DNA of 64,000 nucleotides, taken from assembly GCA_965205225.1 (NCBI GenBank), contig CBDBFZ010000001.1, forward strand, positions 72,989 to 136,988. Reading direction: 5' to 3'. The translations under genes were made by a program, and so were the position numbers. The notes beneath the pieces were generated by a model. It ran no database searches and had not been told where the DNA came from. It saw nothing but the letters and a program-made list of their open reading frames with translations. The DNA comes from Litorimonas sp965205225. GTDB taxonomy: Bacteria > Pseudomonadota > Alphaproteobacteria > Caulobacterales > Maricaulaceae. This document shows positions 34,173 through 41,299 of this stretch, piece after piece; the stretch's first letter is position 1, and each line of letters starts with the position of its first letter.

Positions 34173-34177
34173 AATAA
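33560..34177 (+). CDS. Secreted hypothetical protein, copy B
   Basis: A 205-residue near-identical paralogue of the product at 28443; the protein differs only in the last residues. Its stop lies three bases before the stop of repressor 2 on the other strand. This is the tight convergent cargo-repressor arrangement seen also at 31698/32262. I infer that copy B is the original context, because it keeps the repressor partner, and that copy A was carried away in a rearrangement. Confidence 0.7.
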   Translation: MRSVFFTVVCLILFGCPLAGVAGEPHWEEVRPGEYVARWTGDSGWEVFAGADRDKANCKIAKPIRGGILYSKRMGGYGPILNGSLYLAYEEGYHIDRQEEDWQVDVIRDYRVSINPRWSYKSAEFREIGDRFMREWEQNIPLESLKKFEGLSLEFSVVSYEYPKIFVGLHETSGVIDISGTGLIESDLTQCKEALEAEFGRVEQE

Positions 34178-34180
34178 ATT

Positions 34181-34765
34181 TTATTCCTCCGGCTCTACGG
34201 ATAGAATTTTCGCAGCCCATTCTATTGCGACGTCTGGTATGGGTGCGGCGTTGAAGCTGAGTAGATTGCTGAGACCGGGTCGGCTCCCTCTATGGATGAT
34301 TTTGAGAAGTATTCTGCCATCGGTAAGTTTAACGATGCATCGTTTACCAATCAGATCCTCAATATCTTTGTTCTTCTGATCGTAGACAAGGACATCATTC
34401 TCCATGTAAACTGGATACATGCTATCGCCGCGGACCCGTACGGCGACTGCGTTATTGCCCCATCCTGTTCGCGCCTCTATATAGTCTATACCGCCGCCAT
34501 GAGCATGATCATCAATCGGATAAAACTCGGCACCTGCACCAATATAGCCAACGATTGGAATCTCTCGTTTCCTAAAAAGTGCGGCGATAGAGAGTTCTAG
34601 CGCATCAGCAATTTTCTTGAGTCGATCGGTGTTCGTCCGGCGATTCTCGGTTAATATGCGGGAAAGTTCGCTCGGATCAATCTGGGTCATATCGGCCAAC
34701 TCACGGCTAGAGAGCCCGCGTTCTCTCAGAATTTCGCGAATCCGTAATAGTTTGTCGGTGGCCAT
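34181..34765 (-). CDS. LexA/CI-like phage repressor 2
   Basis: A 194-residue complete repressor, probably the active CI because it faces a real cro-like gene. The XRE helix-turn-helix is at residues about 14-55 ('SSRELADMTQIDPSELSRIL'). The S24 domain has cleavage at 'YIGAGAEFY', the nucleophile in 'VRGDSMYPVY' and Lys in 'GRILLKIIH'. ATG 34765 is chosen: extending to 34876 would read through the operators. It is homologous to repressor 1 mainly in the S24 half; the HTH halves differ, so the immunity specificities should differ. Confidence 0.9.
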   Translation of the reverse strand: MATDKLLRIREILRERGLSSRELADMTQIDPSELSRILTENRRTNTDRLKKIADALELSIAALFRKREIPIVGYIGAGAEFYPIDDHAHGGGIDYIEARTGWGNNAVAVRVRGDSMYPVYMENDVLVYDQKNKDIEDLIGKRCIVKLTDGRILLKIIHRGSRPGLSNLLSFNAAPIPDVAIEWAAKILSVEPEE

Positions 34766-34808
34766 ATTGCCGTAATGACAATCACGTCTGAAACGTGAAT
34801 GTGCGATT

Positions 34809-34857
34809 TGGCAATTTTTCAGTTGCGTAATAATTGGCAATGTGTCAATAATTGCCA
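34809..34857. promoter_or_regulatory. Candidate operator array of repressor 2
   Basis: TGGCAAT (34835-34841) and ATTGCCA (34851-34857) form a perfect inverted repeat with a nine-base gap, directly before the cro-like ATG (34860). A third TGGCAAT is at 34809-34815. The motif is unlike the GTCGGT sites of repressor 1, matching the different HTH domains. Confidence 0.7.
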
Positions 34858-34859
34858 GA

Positions 34860-35207
34860 ATGTCAATCCAAGCCACATCGAAACTTAGGTCTCATCTGTG
34901 CTCTTCGGGGATCACGCAGAAGGATTTTTCTGCAGCGGCTGGCATATGCCCGACTTTGCTGAGCCGATTTTTGAATGGAAATCGCCTCAGAGTTTCTATG
35001 GATTTCATCGAACGTGTTGTTCAAGCAAGCCATGGGCACATTGCATATGCGGACTTCTTTAACAACGCGGCGCTCCAAGATCATGACGCCACCCTATCCC
35101 CCTCCGCCGCCCTCCGGACAGCGGAATCCTCCCCCGCAATTCCGCCGCCGGACATGTCCGCCCACCGCCGCTGTCCCGACTCGGTCAAAGCGGGAGCGGG
35201 GGGCTAG
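34860..35207 (+). CDS. Cro-like HTH protein
   Basis: A 115-residue protein divergent from repressor 2. Its N-terminus 'SSGITQKDFSAAAGICPTLL' followed by 'SRFLNGNRLRVS' is a plausible helix-turn-helix of the XRE/Cro kind. The last 40 residues are Pro/Ser-rich and disordered. ATG 34860 is used; GTG 34842 lies inside the operator. It should compete with repressor 2 for the TGGCAAT sites and favour lytic growth. It is followed directly (no gap) by the CII-like gene. Confidence 0.7.
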   Translation: MSIQATSKLRSHLCSSGITQKDFSAAAGICPTLLSRFLNGNRLRVSMDFIERVVQASHGHIAYADFFNNAALQDHDATLSPSAALRTAESSPAIPPPDMSAHRRCPDSVKAGAGG

Positions 35208-35633
35208 ATGAATCTGCGTCAACATTCCATTCTCGCTAAACGTCTGATCACGGCCGTTGGCGGCGTGAAAATGGCGGAGCATGTCGGCCGGGTCAAATCC
35301 ACCCAGCTCTACCGCGCCCAGGACACGTCTAGCCCCTATTGCTTGCCGGCGGACGTGATCGTCGCGCTGGAAACCGAAGCGGGTGATCCCATCTATACCG
35401 CCGCTATGATCCAGGCCGCGCCCGATATGAAGGGCTGTGCTGATCTGATGGGCGGAGCCATCACTCTGGGGGCCGATGCGAGCGGCTTGGCCGTCAATAT
35501 CCATCAAGCTCTGGCCGATGGCCGCCTGTCCAATTTGGAGCGGGACGATTTATTCACCCGCATCGCCACCATTCGCGCCGGCCTGCAATCCATCGAGGTC
35601 GAGCTGGGCCGCGAAGAGGGCCCGCGGTCATGA
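35208..35633 (+). CDS. CII/CP76-like regulatory protein
   Basis: A 141-residue protein starting one base after the cro-like stop. The N-terminal half ('RQHSILAKRLITAVGGVKMA', 'GRVKSTQLYRAQD', 'LPADVIVALETEAGDP') resembles the Phage_CP76/CII-type regulators that decide lysogeny in some temperate phages, with an N-terminal HTH and a helical C-terminus. The identification is moderate. Position next to cro is right for a CII-like activator of the repressor or integrase. Confidence 0.6.
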   Translation: MNLRQHSILAKRLITAVGGVKMAEHVGRVKSTQLYRAQDTSSPYCLPADVIVALETEAGDPIYTAAMIQAAPDMKGCADLMGGAITLGADASGLAVNIHQALADGRLSNLERDDLFTRIATIRAGLQSIEVELGREEGPRS

Positions 35634-35644
35634 GTCAAAGATCA

Positions 35645-35860
35645 CTAGGAAAACAGAGCCACGCCGAAAATGCTCAAAATAAATCCAATGAAAAGGAAGA
35701 TCAGAGGCAAGAAGAGCGCCATCAGGATCATCTGGCCCCAGGACAGAAGAATTTTCTTCTGGTAGGTCTGCGTTGGGTCGCCGCAATGAGGGCATTCATA
35801 GGCCCGCTGACTCAGTTGTCCGCCGCACACGTCGCAGTTCCCAAGTGTAGTTTCGGCCAT
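35645..35860 (-). CDS. Zinc-ribbon membrane protein, opposite strand
   Basis: A 71-residue protein from ATG 35860 (AAGGA about eight bases upstream). It has two CxxC pairs ('GNCDVCGG', 'YECPHCGD') forming a zinc ribbon, then one long transmembrane helix ('MILMALFLPLIFLFIGFILS'). It is the only minus-strand gene in the early region. Similar ribbon-plus-helix proteins occur widely without known function. It could be expressed from the prophage. Confidence 0.65.
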   Translation of the reverse strand: MAETTLGNCDVCGGQLSQRAYECPHCGDPTQTYQKKILLSWGQMILMALFLPLIFLFIGFILSIFGVALFS

Positions 35861-36072
35861 AATACATCCTTCGATTATTCTCTGGCCCCGACCTATGACG
35901 GGTCCTCCGATCCTGTCAATCATTCCATCTTTCATCCATCATGGTTCCGCCGATATCTTTTCCGGCGGCTCCGTATGGACGGGGCGGAGGTCCTATCTCC
36001 CCCTACCGCCCCGTCCATTTGTCTACGTCGCCGCTTCTTTGCATCGCGGGCATTTCAGATTCCCCGCCGGGA

Positions 36073-36936
36073 ATGGGGCTCGTCAAGATGAGCGGCGCGT
36101 CGATACCCCCGCCTAGCGCGCCGGCGCTGAGCCCCATCGCCTTAATTTCCCACGGCCTGCCGGGACTGGTCGGTGTTCTCGATCGGGCGCGCAGCCTGCT
36201 GGGTGAGGCGTCGTCTCTCAAAGAGTTACGCACAGCCCAGACCTGTATTGATCTGGCTATTTCCGTCGCCAAAGCGCTATATGGGCGTCAGTCGCCGCTG
36301 GACACGCCTGACCAGTTTCGGTCCGTGCGGTTGATGATGGCCGAGGCGCTGACGCTAGAACATCAGGCGTTGTGCGACCTCGCCCGCGCGGTGAATAAGG
36401 CTCAGGCCAATGGCGATCTGGCCAAATCAGGCCAACGGACGGACCTCGTAGACGACGTCTACGAGGTTCCTCCAACCCTCTCGCAAGTTGGCCTGGCGCG
36501 GGATAAAGTCCAGGCCGCGCGGCAAAGGCTGATCGCGGAGACGGCGACCCCTGGGCAGTTCGCGGCCACGGCCCATGACATTGCCCGGGACAGCCTGCCC
36601 AGCCGGGCCGAAATCCGGCGCCGCATGTCCGTGCTGGACAGCCCTGACATTCTGCCCCCCACCCGCCGCAAACGCCGCGCGCCCGCGGAGCCTGTCGGCG
36701 CGATCGAGATCCACCGCCGCAAACTGCTGGGTGCCGCCACGGCGCTGACCCGAGCGCTGGATAATGCGCGCAGCCCCGCCGCCCTGCGCGCGCTGGACGC
36801 GGCGCAGGTGACCGATTTGCTGACCCTGTCAGACCGGCTTCGCGCCGCTCTGCGCCCGTCCGTCGCGGGCGGAACCGACCACGACGCTGCCACCCAGACA
36901 GACCCCGATGAACAGAAACTGGAGGACGTAGCGTGA
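36073..36936 (+). CDS. Hypothetical early protein
   Basis: A 287-residue protein from ATG 36073 (an upstream ATG at 35941 would add 44 low-complexity residues overlapping the ribbon gene's control region). It is helical and Ala/Arg/Leu-rich with a basic linker ('PPTRRKRRAPAEP', about 195-207). No family is recognised. Residues around 122-134 ('RTDLVDDVYEVPP') are encoded by the 34-nt palindromic element that also occurs at 5990. The stop overlaps the GTG of the pentapeptide gene, so they are coupled. Confidence 0.55.
   Translation: MGLVKMSGASIPPPSAPALSPIALISHGLPGLVGVLDRARSLLGEASSLKELRTAQTCIDLAISVAKALYGRQSPLDTPDQFRSVRLMMAEALTLEHQALCDLARAVNKAQANGDLAKSGQRTDLVDDVYEVPPTLSQVGLARDKVQAARQRLIAETATPGQFAATAHDIARDSLPSRAEIRRRMSVLDSPDILPPTRRKRRAPAEPVGAIEIHRRKLLGAATALTRALDNARSPAALRALDAAQVTDLLTLSDRLRAALRPSVAGGTDHDAATQTDPDEQKLEDVA
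36442..36475. repeat. 34-nt palindromic element, copy 2, inside a coding gene
   Basis: Exact duplicate of 5990-6023 (core inverted repeat 36443-36467) within the hypothetical early gene, read through as 'DLVDDVYEVPP'. Conservation of a perfect inverted repeat inside a coding sequence argues for a DNA- or RNA-level role, or for recent copying. Confidence 0.9.
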
Positions 36937-37835
36937 CCATCAAATTTGCCATTACCAACCGCCGCAGCGGCAAGATTCAATTCACAGCGGAGATCGACTG
37001 CGCAGGCACTGCGGCGCGAGCCGTCAAGGTTGGACTCGCTGTTCGGTGGGGCCTGAAAAACAACGCCAACCTGTTGGACGCCGACCTGTCGTGGGCCAAT
37101 CTGCAAGGAGCCAATCTGCAAGGGGCCTACCTGTCGGAGGCCGACCTGCAAGGGGCCAAACTGCAAGGGACCAATCTGCGGAACGCCGACCTGTCGGAGG
37201 CCAAACTGCGGGATGCCGCCCTGATGCGTGCCGATCTGCGGAGTGTCAAACTGTGGAATGCTGACCTGTCGGGGGCCGATCTGCGGTCCGCTGACCTGTC
37301 GGGGGCCGATCTACTGGCTGCTGATCTGTCGGGAGCCGATCTGCAGTTGGCCAAACTGTGGGGAGCCAATTTGCGAGCGGCCGACCTGCGGGGGGCCAAT
37401 CTGGAAGGAGCCGACCTACGGGGAGCCAAACTGTCGGCAGCCAATTTGCGGGGGGCCAAACTGTGGAACGCTGACCTGTCGGGCGCCAATCTGCGAGCGG
37501 CCGACCTGCGGGGGACCCATCTGCGGAACGTCGATCTGTCGGGGGCCAACCTGTCGGCGGCCGACATGCGGGGGTGCGAGCTGCGTGGGGCCAACCACCT
37601 GTTCGCTTTTGGTCCCATCGGAAACCAGCAGCGGATGGGATCGCTATCGATTGACAAAGTCGGGGAGCCGATTGTCCATCTCGGCTGCTTTATGGGATCG
37701 GAGGCCGAGGCTCTCGCCAAAATCTCGCGAGATTATGGGGAGACGAATACATATGGCCCGATTGTTTCGGCCATGTGCGCCGAAGCCCGGCGGATGGCGA
37801 GCGAGTGCAAGGCTCCTGAAAGCGAGGCCGCATGA
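36933..37835 (+). CDS. Pentapeptide-repeat protein 1
   Basis: A 300-residue protein. Residues 1-45 are a small beta domain. About 35 tandem A(D/N)LxG-type pentapeptides follow (roughly 46-220), which should fold as a right-handed square beta-helix. A C-terminal domain begins 'GANHLFAFGPIG' and contains 'GCFMGSEAEALAKI'. Some pentapeptide proteins (MfpA, Qnr, AlbG) mimic DNA and bind gyrase. A phage protein could so modulate host topoisomerase, but this is only analogy. GTG start with GGAGG upstream, overlapping the previous stop. Next gene is its paralogue. Confidence 0.88.
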   Translation: MTIKFAITNRRSGKIQFTAEIDCAGTAARAVKVGLAVRWGLKNNANLLDADLSWANLQGANLQGAYLSEADLQGAKLQGTNLRNADLSEAKLRDAALMRADLRSVKLWNADLSGADLRSADLSGADLLAADLSGADLQLAKLWGANLRAADLRGANLEGADLRGAKLSAANLRGAKLWNADLSGANLRAADLRGTHLRNVDLSGANLSAADMRGCELRGANHLFAFGPIGNQQRMGSLSIDKVGEPIVHLGCFMGSEAEALAKISRDYGETNTYGPIVSAMCAEARRMASECKAPESEAA

Positions 37836-38854
37836 TCGACCCCGCGCCCGATACCCGCATCGATGCACTGCGTGTCGTGACCATCAAATTCGACATTCTC
37901 AACCGCCTGAGCGGCGATATTCAATTCACCGCGGACATCGACTGCGCCGCAACTACGACGCGAGCCGTCAAGGTTGGACGCGCTGTTTTGTGGGGACTGA
38001 AAAACAACGCCGATCTGCAGGGAGCTGACCTGTGGGGGGCTGATCTGCAAGGAGCCGACCTGCAAGTAGCCGACCTGCAAGGAGCCAACCTGTCGTCCGC
38101 CACCCTGTCGGACGCCAAACTGTGGAGCGCTGACCTGTCGAGGGCCGACCTGCGGGCTGCTGACCTGTCGGGGGCCGAGCTGCGGGGGACCAATCTGCGG
38201 AACGCCGACCTGTCGGAGGCCAAACTGCGGGATGCCGACCTGCTGCGTGCCGATCTGCGGAGTGTCAAACTGTGGAATGCTAATCTGTCTGGGGCCGATC
38301 TGCGGTCCGCTGACCTGTCGGGGGCCGATCTACTGGCTGCTGATCTGTCGGGAGCCGATCTGCATATGGCCAAACTGTGGGGAGCCAATTTGCAGTGGGC
38401 CGACCTGCAAGGAGCCGACCTGCAAGGAGCCGGCTTGCGGGGAGCCAAACTGTCGGGAGCCAAACTGTCGAGGGCCAAACTGTGGAACGCTGACCTGTCG
38501 GGCGTCAATCTGCGAGCGGCCGACCTTCGGGGGACCAATCTGCGGAACGTCTATCTGTCGGGGGCCAACCTGTCGGGGGCCGACCTGCGGGGGTGTGATC
38601 TGCGGGGTGCCAACCACCTGTTCGCATTTGGTCCCATCGGAAAACATTGCCGAATGGGATCGCTATCGATTGACAAAGTCGGGGAGCCGATTGTCCATCT
38701 CGGCTGCTTTATGGGATCGGAGGCCGAGGCTCTCGCCAAAATCACGCGAGATTATGGGGAGACGAATACATATGGCCCGATTGTTGCGGCCATGTGCGCC
38801 GAAGCCCGGCGAATAGTGCATGAGTGCAAGGCGCCTGAAAGCGAGGCCGCATGA
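36940..38854 (+). repeat. Tandem gene duplication of pentapeptide proteins, internal 15-bp repeats
   Basis: The two genes form a direct tandem repeat of about 0.9-1 kb. Within each, a 15-base word (close to GACCTGTCGGGGGCC) recurs dozens of times. Both copies end in GCATGATCGAC. After the second copy this gives an orphan frame (38851-38889) that begins like the start of another copy, the scar of the duplication unit. Confidence 0.8.
37832..38854 (+). CDS. Pentapeptide-repeat protein 2
   Basis: A 340-residue paralogue with a longer repeat block (about 41 pentapeptides, residues 57-262). The same N-terminal domain is preceded by 15 extra residues, and the C-terminal domain is the same. Between the two proteins the flanking domains are almost identical while the repeats differ in number and in exposed residues, as expected if the array expands and contracts. 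It overlaps gene 1 by ATGA. Confidence 0.88.
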   Translation: MIDPAPDTRIDALRVVTIKFDILNRLSGDIQFTADIDCAATTTRAVKVGRAVLWGLKNNADLQGADLWGADLQGADLQVADLQGANLSSATLSDAKLWSADLSRADLRAADLSGAELRGTNLRNADLSEAKLRDADLLRADLRSVKLWNANLSGADLRSADLSGADLLAADLSGADLHMAKLWGANLQWADLQGADLQGAGLRGAKLSGAKLSRAKLWNADLSGVNLRAADLRGTNLRNVYLSGANLSGADLRGCDLRGANHLFAFGPIGKHCRMGSLSIDKVGEPIVHLGCFMGSEAEALAKITRDYGETNTYGPIVAAMCAEARRIVHECKAPESEAA

Positions 38855-38900
38855 TCGACGATGACACTGCCGGCAAGACTGTATCTTGAAAGGATTAATA

Positions 38901-39317
38901 ATGACCTCACTAACTGACCACGCGCCCGATACAGTCGCAGAAAATCCTCGCTCGAAATCCGGCTTTATCAAACGCGTGCTGACCGATGCCCGCGCCCGCA
39001 TGGATGCGGTCCTGTCTGCGCTGGACACGCCGCCCGAACCGCCGAAACCGATCCAATTGAGCGATGAACAGCGCGCCGCGCTGGACGAGATTGCCGCTTG
39101 CGGACCGATTCATAGCCTCATTTCCTATCTCAGTCCGCGCCCCGGCGCGCATCGGGGCGATCCGGTCGTGGTCATGTCGGGTCTGTATGGGGCGACCGCC
39201 TTACCGCAAGACCAGTTCACGGCTCTCAGAGAATCCGAACTGGTTACGGCCGGGGGCGCTATCACGGAGCAGGGCCGCGCGGCCATCGCCGCCTCGCCTG
39301 ATCTCGATTTCGGCTAA
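38901..39317 (+). CDS. Hypothetical protein
   Basis: A 138-residue protein. ATG 38901 follows GAAAGGA by seven bases, better than the in-frame TTG at 38886. It has a basic N-terminal part, an 'LSDEQRAALDEIAACG' helix, a Gly/Pro-rich linker and a C-terminal 'FTALRESELVTAGGAITEQG' segment like a small winged fold ('allaeGlit..G' patterns occur in wHTH proteins). Function unknown. It precedes the replication genes. Confidence 0.6.
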   Translation: MTSLTDHAPDTVAENPRSKSGFIKRVLTDARARMDAVLSALDTPPEPPKPIQLSDEQRAALDEIAACGPIHSLISYLSPRPGAHRGDPVVVMSGLYGATALPQDQFTALRESELVTAGGAITEQGRAAIAASPDLDFG

Positions 39318-39321
39318 CCCG

Positions 39322-39507
39322 ATGACGGCCGCCTTAAGGAAAAAGATCATTCATCTGCGTCGTCAAGGCTTCGGGCCTGTCGAAATAAAGTTGAAAACCG
39401 GGGCGACAGGTAACCAGATCCAGAGAGCCATTCGCTCGGCGCGCCAGAACGATATTCATATTCCTGCGCTCGGCACTGTGGTCCCCCCGCGAGAGATTGC
39501 CGGATGA
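39322..39507 (+). CDS. Small helix-turn-helix protein
   Basis: Sixty-one residues with the pattern of a homeodomain-like HTH: 'ALRKKIIHLRRQGFGPVEIK' then 'TGATGNQIQRAIRSAR'. Four bases separate it from the upstream stop, and its TGA overlaps the primase ATG (39504), which supports a real coupled gene despite no obvious Shine-Dalgarno. It may bind near the origin or regulate the replication operon. Confidence 0.6.
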   Translation: MTAALRKKIIHLRRQGFGPVEIKLKTGATGNQIQRAIRSARQNDIHIPALGTVVPPREIAG

Positions 39508-40721
39508 GTGCCGCCACGACCCGATATGACACGGCGCGCATCAAGGCCGCCAATTCGCCCGAAGCCGTGATGACGCGCCTGTCTCTGGCCCCGTCGGGTC
39601 GGGGACGGCGGCTCAAGACCCTCTGCCCTAATTGTGGTAAGAGGGACAAATTCGACGTCGACCGCAATTCCGGCGCGTTTAACTGTTTCACCTGCGATCT
39701 GCAGGGCGGGGATGTGATCGGCCTGGTCATGGCCGTGCTCAGCCTGGATTTTAGCGGTGCCTGTGACTGGCTCGGCGGGGCGCAGGACCTGTCGGCTGAA
39801 GACCGTCAGCGCCTGGCGGATGAGCAGACTGAGCGCGCGTGGCTGGCCCGGATCGAGGGCGATCGAAAAACCGCCGCTGACCGCGAGCAGATGCAGGCCG
39901 TGATCAAGGGCCTGCGCCCCGGTGCTGGCACGCCGGTTCAGACCTATTTGGAGGGCCGCGGCCTCGGTCCTGGTCTGCGCGCACTGGGCTGGCTGGACGC
40001 AAAGGATCGCGATACAGGCGGCTGGCCGAAAGACATCAGCTTTCATCCGGCGCTGGATTTGTGGGTCGGCCCCAAAGGCGCGCGGGTCAAGATTGGTCAG
40101 CGCCCGGCCATGGTGATGCTGGGCCGGGATGCGCATGGCGGCATTGTCTGTCTGCACCGGACCTATCTGGAAGGCCGCGTGGGCGGCCCTGTGACCAAGG
40201 TTGCGGGAACAGTATCAATCGACGGGATTGCGATCCCCATTGAAGCCAAACAGGTGCTCGGCCCGGTCGGCCGGGCGACGCGGGGCGTGTATCTGGGCGC
40301 GACCGATGGGATCCCGGATGATTCGCGAGCCTGCAGCCTGCTGGCTGAAGGGATGGAAAATGCGCTGGCCGTAGCGGCGTGCGGCGTCGCCGGTGATTAT
40401 TATGCAGCGCTGAATTTGGGCCGGATGGTCGGGCGGATCAGCCGGGACGCCGGGTCCAGTGATACGGGTTTCGAGTTTCCGCAAGATGGCCGCCCGCGCT
40501 TGCTGCTGGCAGATAATGATCTGTCGCCGACCCTGGCCTTTCCTGACTTCAAACCGGGCGAGGCTCCGGAGGTGACCGGCGATGATCGGTTTGGCGGGGT
40601 GCGCCGAGTGCAATCCCAGATGGCAAAGGCCCAGGCCCGTTTGCGTGCCAATGGCGATTCTGTGGGGGTCACCTTTCCGCCTCGCGGAATGGATTTCAAT
40701 GACTGGTTATTGGCGCAATGA
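39504..40721 (+). CDS. DNA primase with CHC2 zinc finger and Toprim domain
   Basis: A 405-residue primase. Cys41/Cys44 ('CPNC') and Cys61/Cys64 ('CFTC') form the zinc-binding module for template recognition. The Toprim region has 'LLAEGMENALAVAA' (Glu) and 'RLLLADNDLSP' (Asp) that bind metal. It makes RNA primers for phage replication, probably working with the SF3 helicase two genes later. Its length and architecture are those of DUF7146/Toprim_3-type phage primases in alphaproteobacteria. It overlaps its neighbours on both sides by ATGA. Confidence 0.88.
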   Translation: MSAATTRYDTARIKAANSPEAVMTRLSLAPSGRGRRLKTLCPNCGKRDKFDVDRNSGAFNCFTCDLQGGDVIGLVMAVLSLDFSGACDWLGGAQDLSAEDRQRLADEQTERAWLARIEGDRKTAADREQMQAVIKGLRPGAGTPVQTYLEGRGLGPGLRALGWLDAKDRDTGGWPKDISFHPALDLWVGPKGARVKIGQRPAMVMLGRDAHGGIVCLHRTYLEGRVGGPVTKVAGTVSIDGIAIPIEAKQVLGPVGRATRGVYLGATDGIPDDSRACSLLAEGMENALAVAACGVAGDYYAALNLGRMVGRISRDAGSSDTGFEFPQDGRPRLLLADNDLSPTLAFPDFKPGEAPEVTGDDRFGGVRRVQSQMAKAQARLRANGDSVGVTFPPRGMDFNDWLLAQ

Positions 40722-41299
40722 GCTGCTCGCGCAAACGATTTGTCTGGACTAGGGCGGCGGAGGACCAGCTGATCCACATGATTGAGGTCGATGAGCTGAC
40801 CTATGTCGAGGTCGCGCGTCGACTCAGCACGCAGCTGAACCATCCGCTGAGCCGGCTCGCCATTAGCGGAAAAGTCCACAAGCTTAAAGCCGCAGGTCGG
40901 ATGATGGATGTGAACCGGCGAACAAAACTATCCGGTGCAGCCAAGCTGGGCCTGAAGCTGGGCATGACCCGAAAAAGAGCGATCCGGGCCAAGCGGTCCG
41001 TCCCCCGCCCCCGGCGTGAAGGTCCCGTAATGTCACGCGATTCTGGGCCCGTGTCTCTGGCTGTGCCCACAGTCGCCGCGCCTGTGCGGGGGGCCGACGG
41101 TCAGCCCGGCGTGACTTTATTGGCGATCGTAGACGGTCAATGCCGCTGGCCCGTCAGCGGCGAGACGGATGAAGAGATGCGTTTCTGCGGACACACTACG
41201 GCCATTGCAACCGGTCCGCGGGGGCAGGTCGGGGTTGTAGGGAGTTTCTGTCCCGCCCATTGCGGGGCCGCGCGGCGCGAATGCGGAGGGACGGTGTGA
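40718..41299 (+). CDS. gcrA: GcrA-like cell-cycle regulator
   Basis: A 193-residue protein with the GcrA plan. The N-terminal HTH region has 'YVEVARRLSTQ' and 'ISGKVHKLKAAGR' (compare VIGKVHRLGLSGR in Caulobacter GcrA), then a basic linker. The C-terminal domain has 'GQCRWPVSGETDEEMRFCG' and a final 'FCPAHC' pair. In Caulobacter GcrA binds sigma70 and methylated GANTC promoters to drive S-phase genes. A phage copy could redirect host cell-cycle transcription or read phage DNA methylation. It lies inside the replication operon. Confidence 0.82.
   Translation: MSCSRKRFVWTRAAEDQLIHMIEVDELTYVEVARRLSTQLNHPLSRLAISGKVHKLKAAGRMMDVNRRTKLSGAAKLGLKLGMTRKRAIRAKRSVPRPRREGPVMSRDSGPVSLAVPTVAAPVRGADGQPGVTLLAIVDGQCRWPVSGETDEEMRFCGHTTAIATGPRGQVGVVGSFCPAHCGAARRECGGTV

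Noticed and set aside
36003..36060. Minus-strand 'NLKCPRCKEAAT' resembling the end of a Com-like zinc-finger protein
   Set aside because: Only about 17 codons without a start or the first Cys pair; too short to support as a gene or relic.
35630..36091. 153-codon + strand frame starting in an ATGA overlap after the CII-like gene
   Set aside because: It is antisense to the zinc-ribbon membrane gene, which has a better binding site and recognisable CxxC pairs; the frame itself has no folded-looking segment.
37127..38538. Minus-strand frames rich in repeated Arg/Ser/Ala/Pro or Gln-Val-Gly across the pentapeptide genes
   Set aside because: They are the reverse reading of the 15-bp repeats, not independent repeat proteins.
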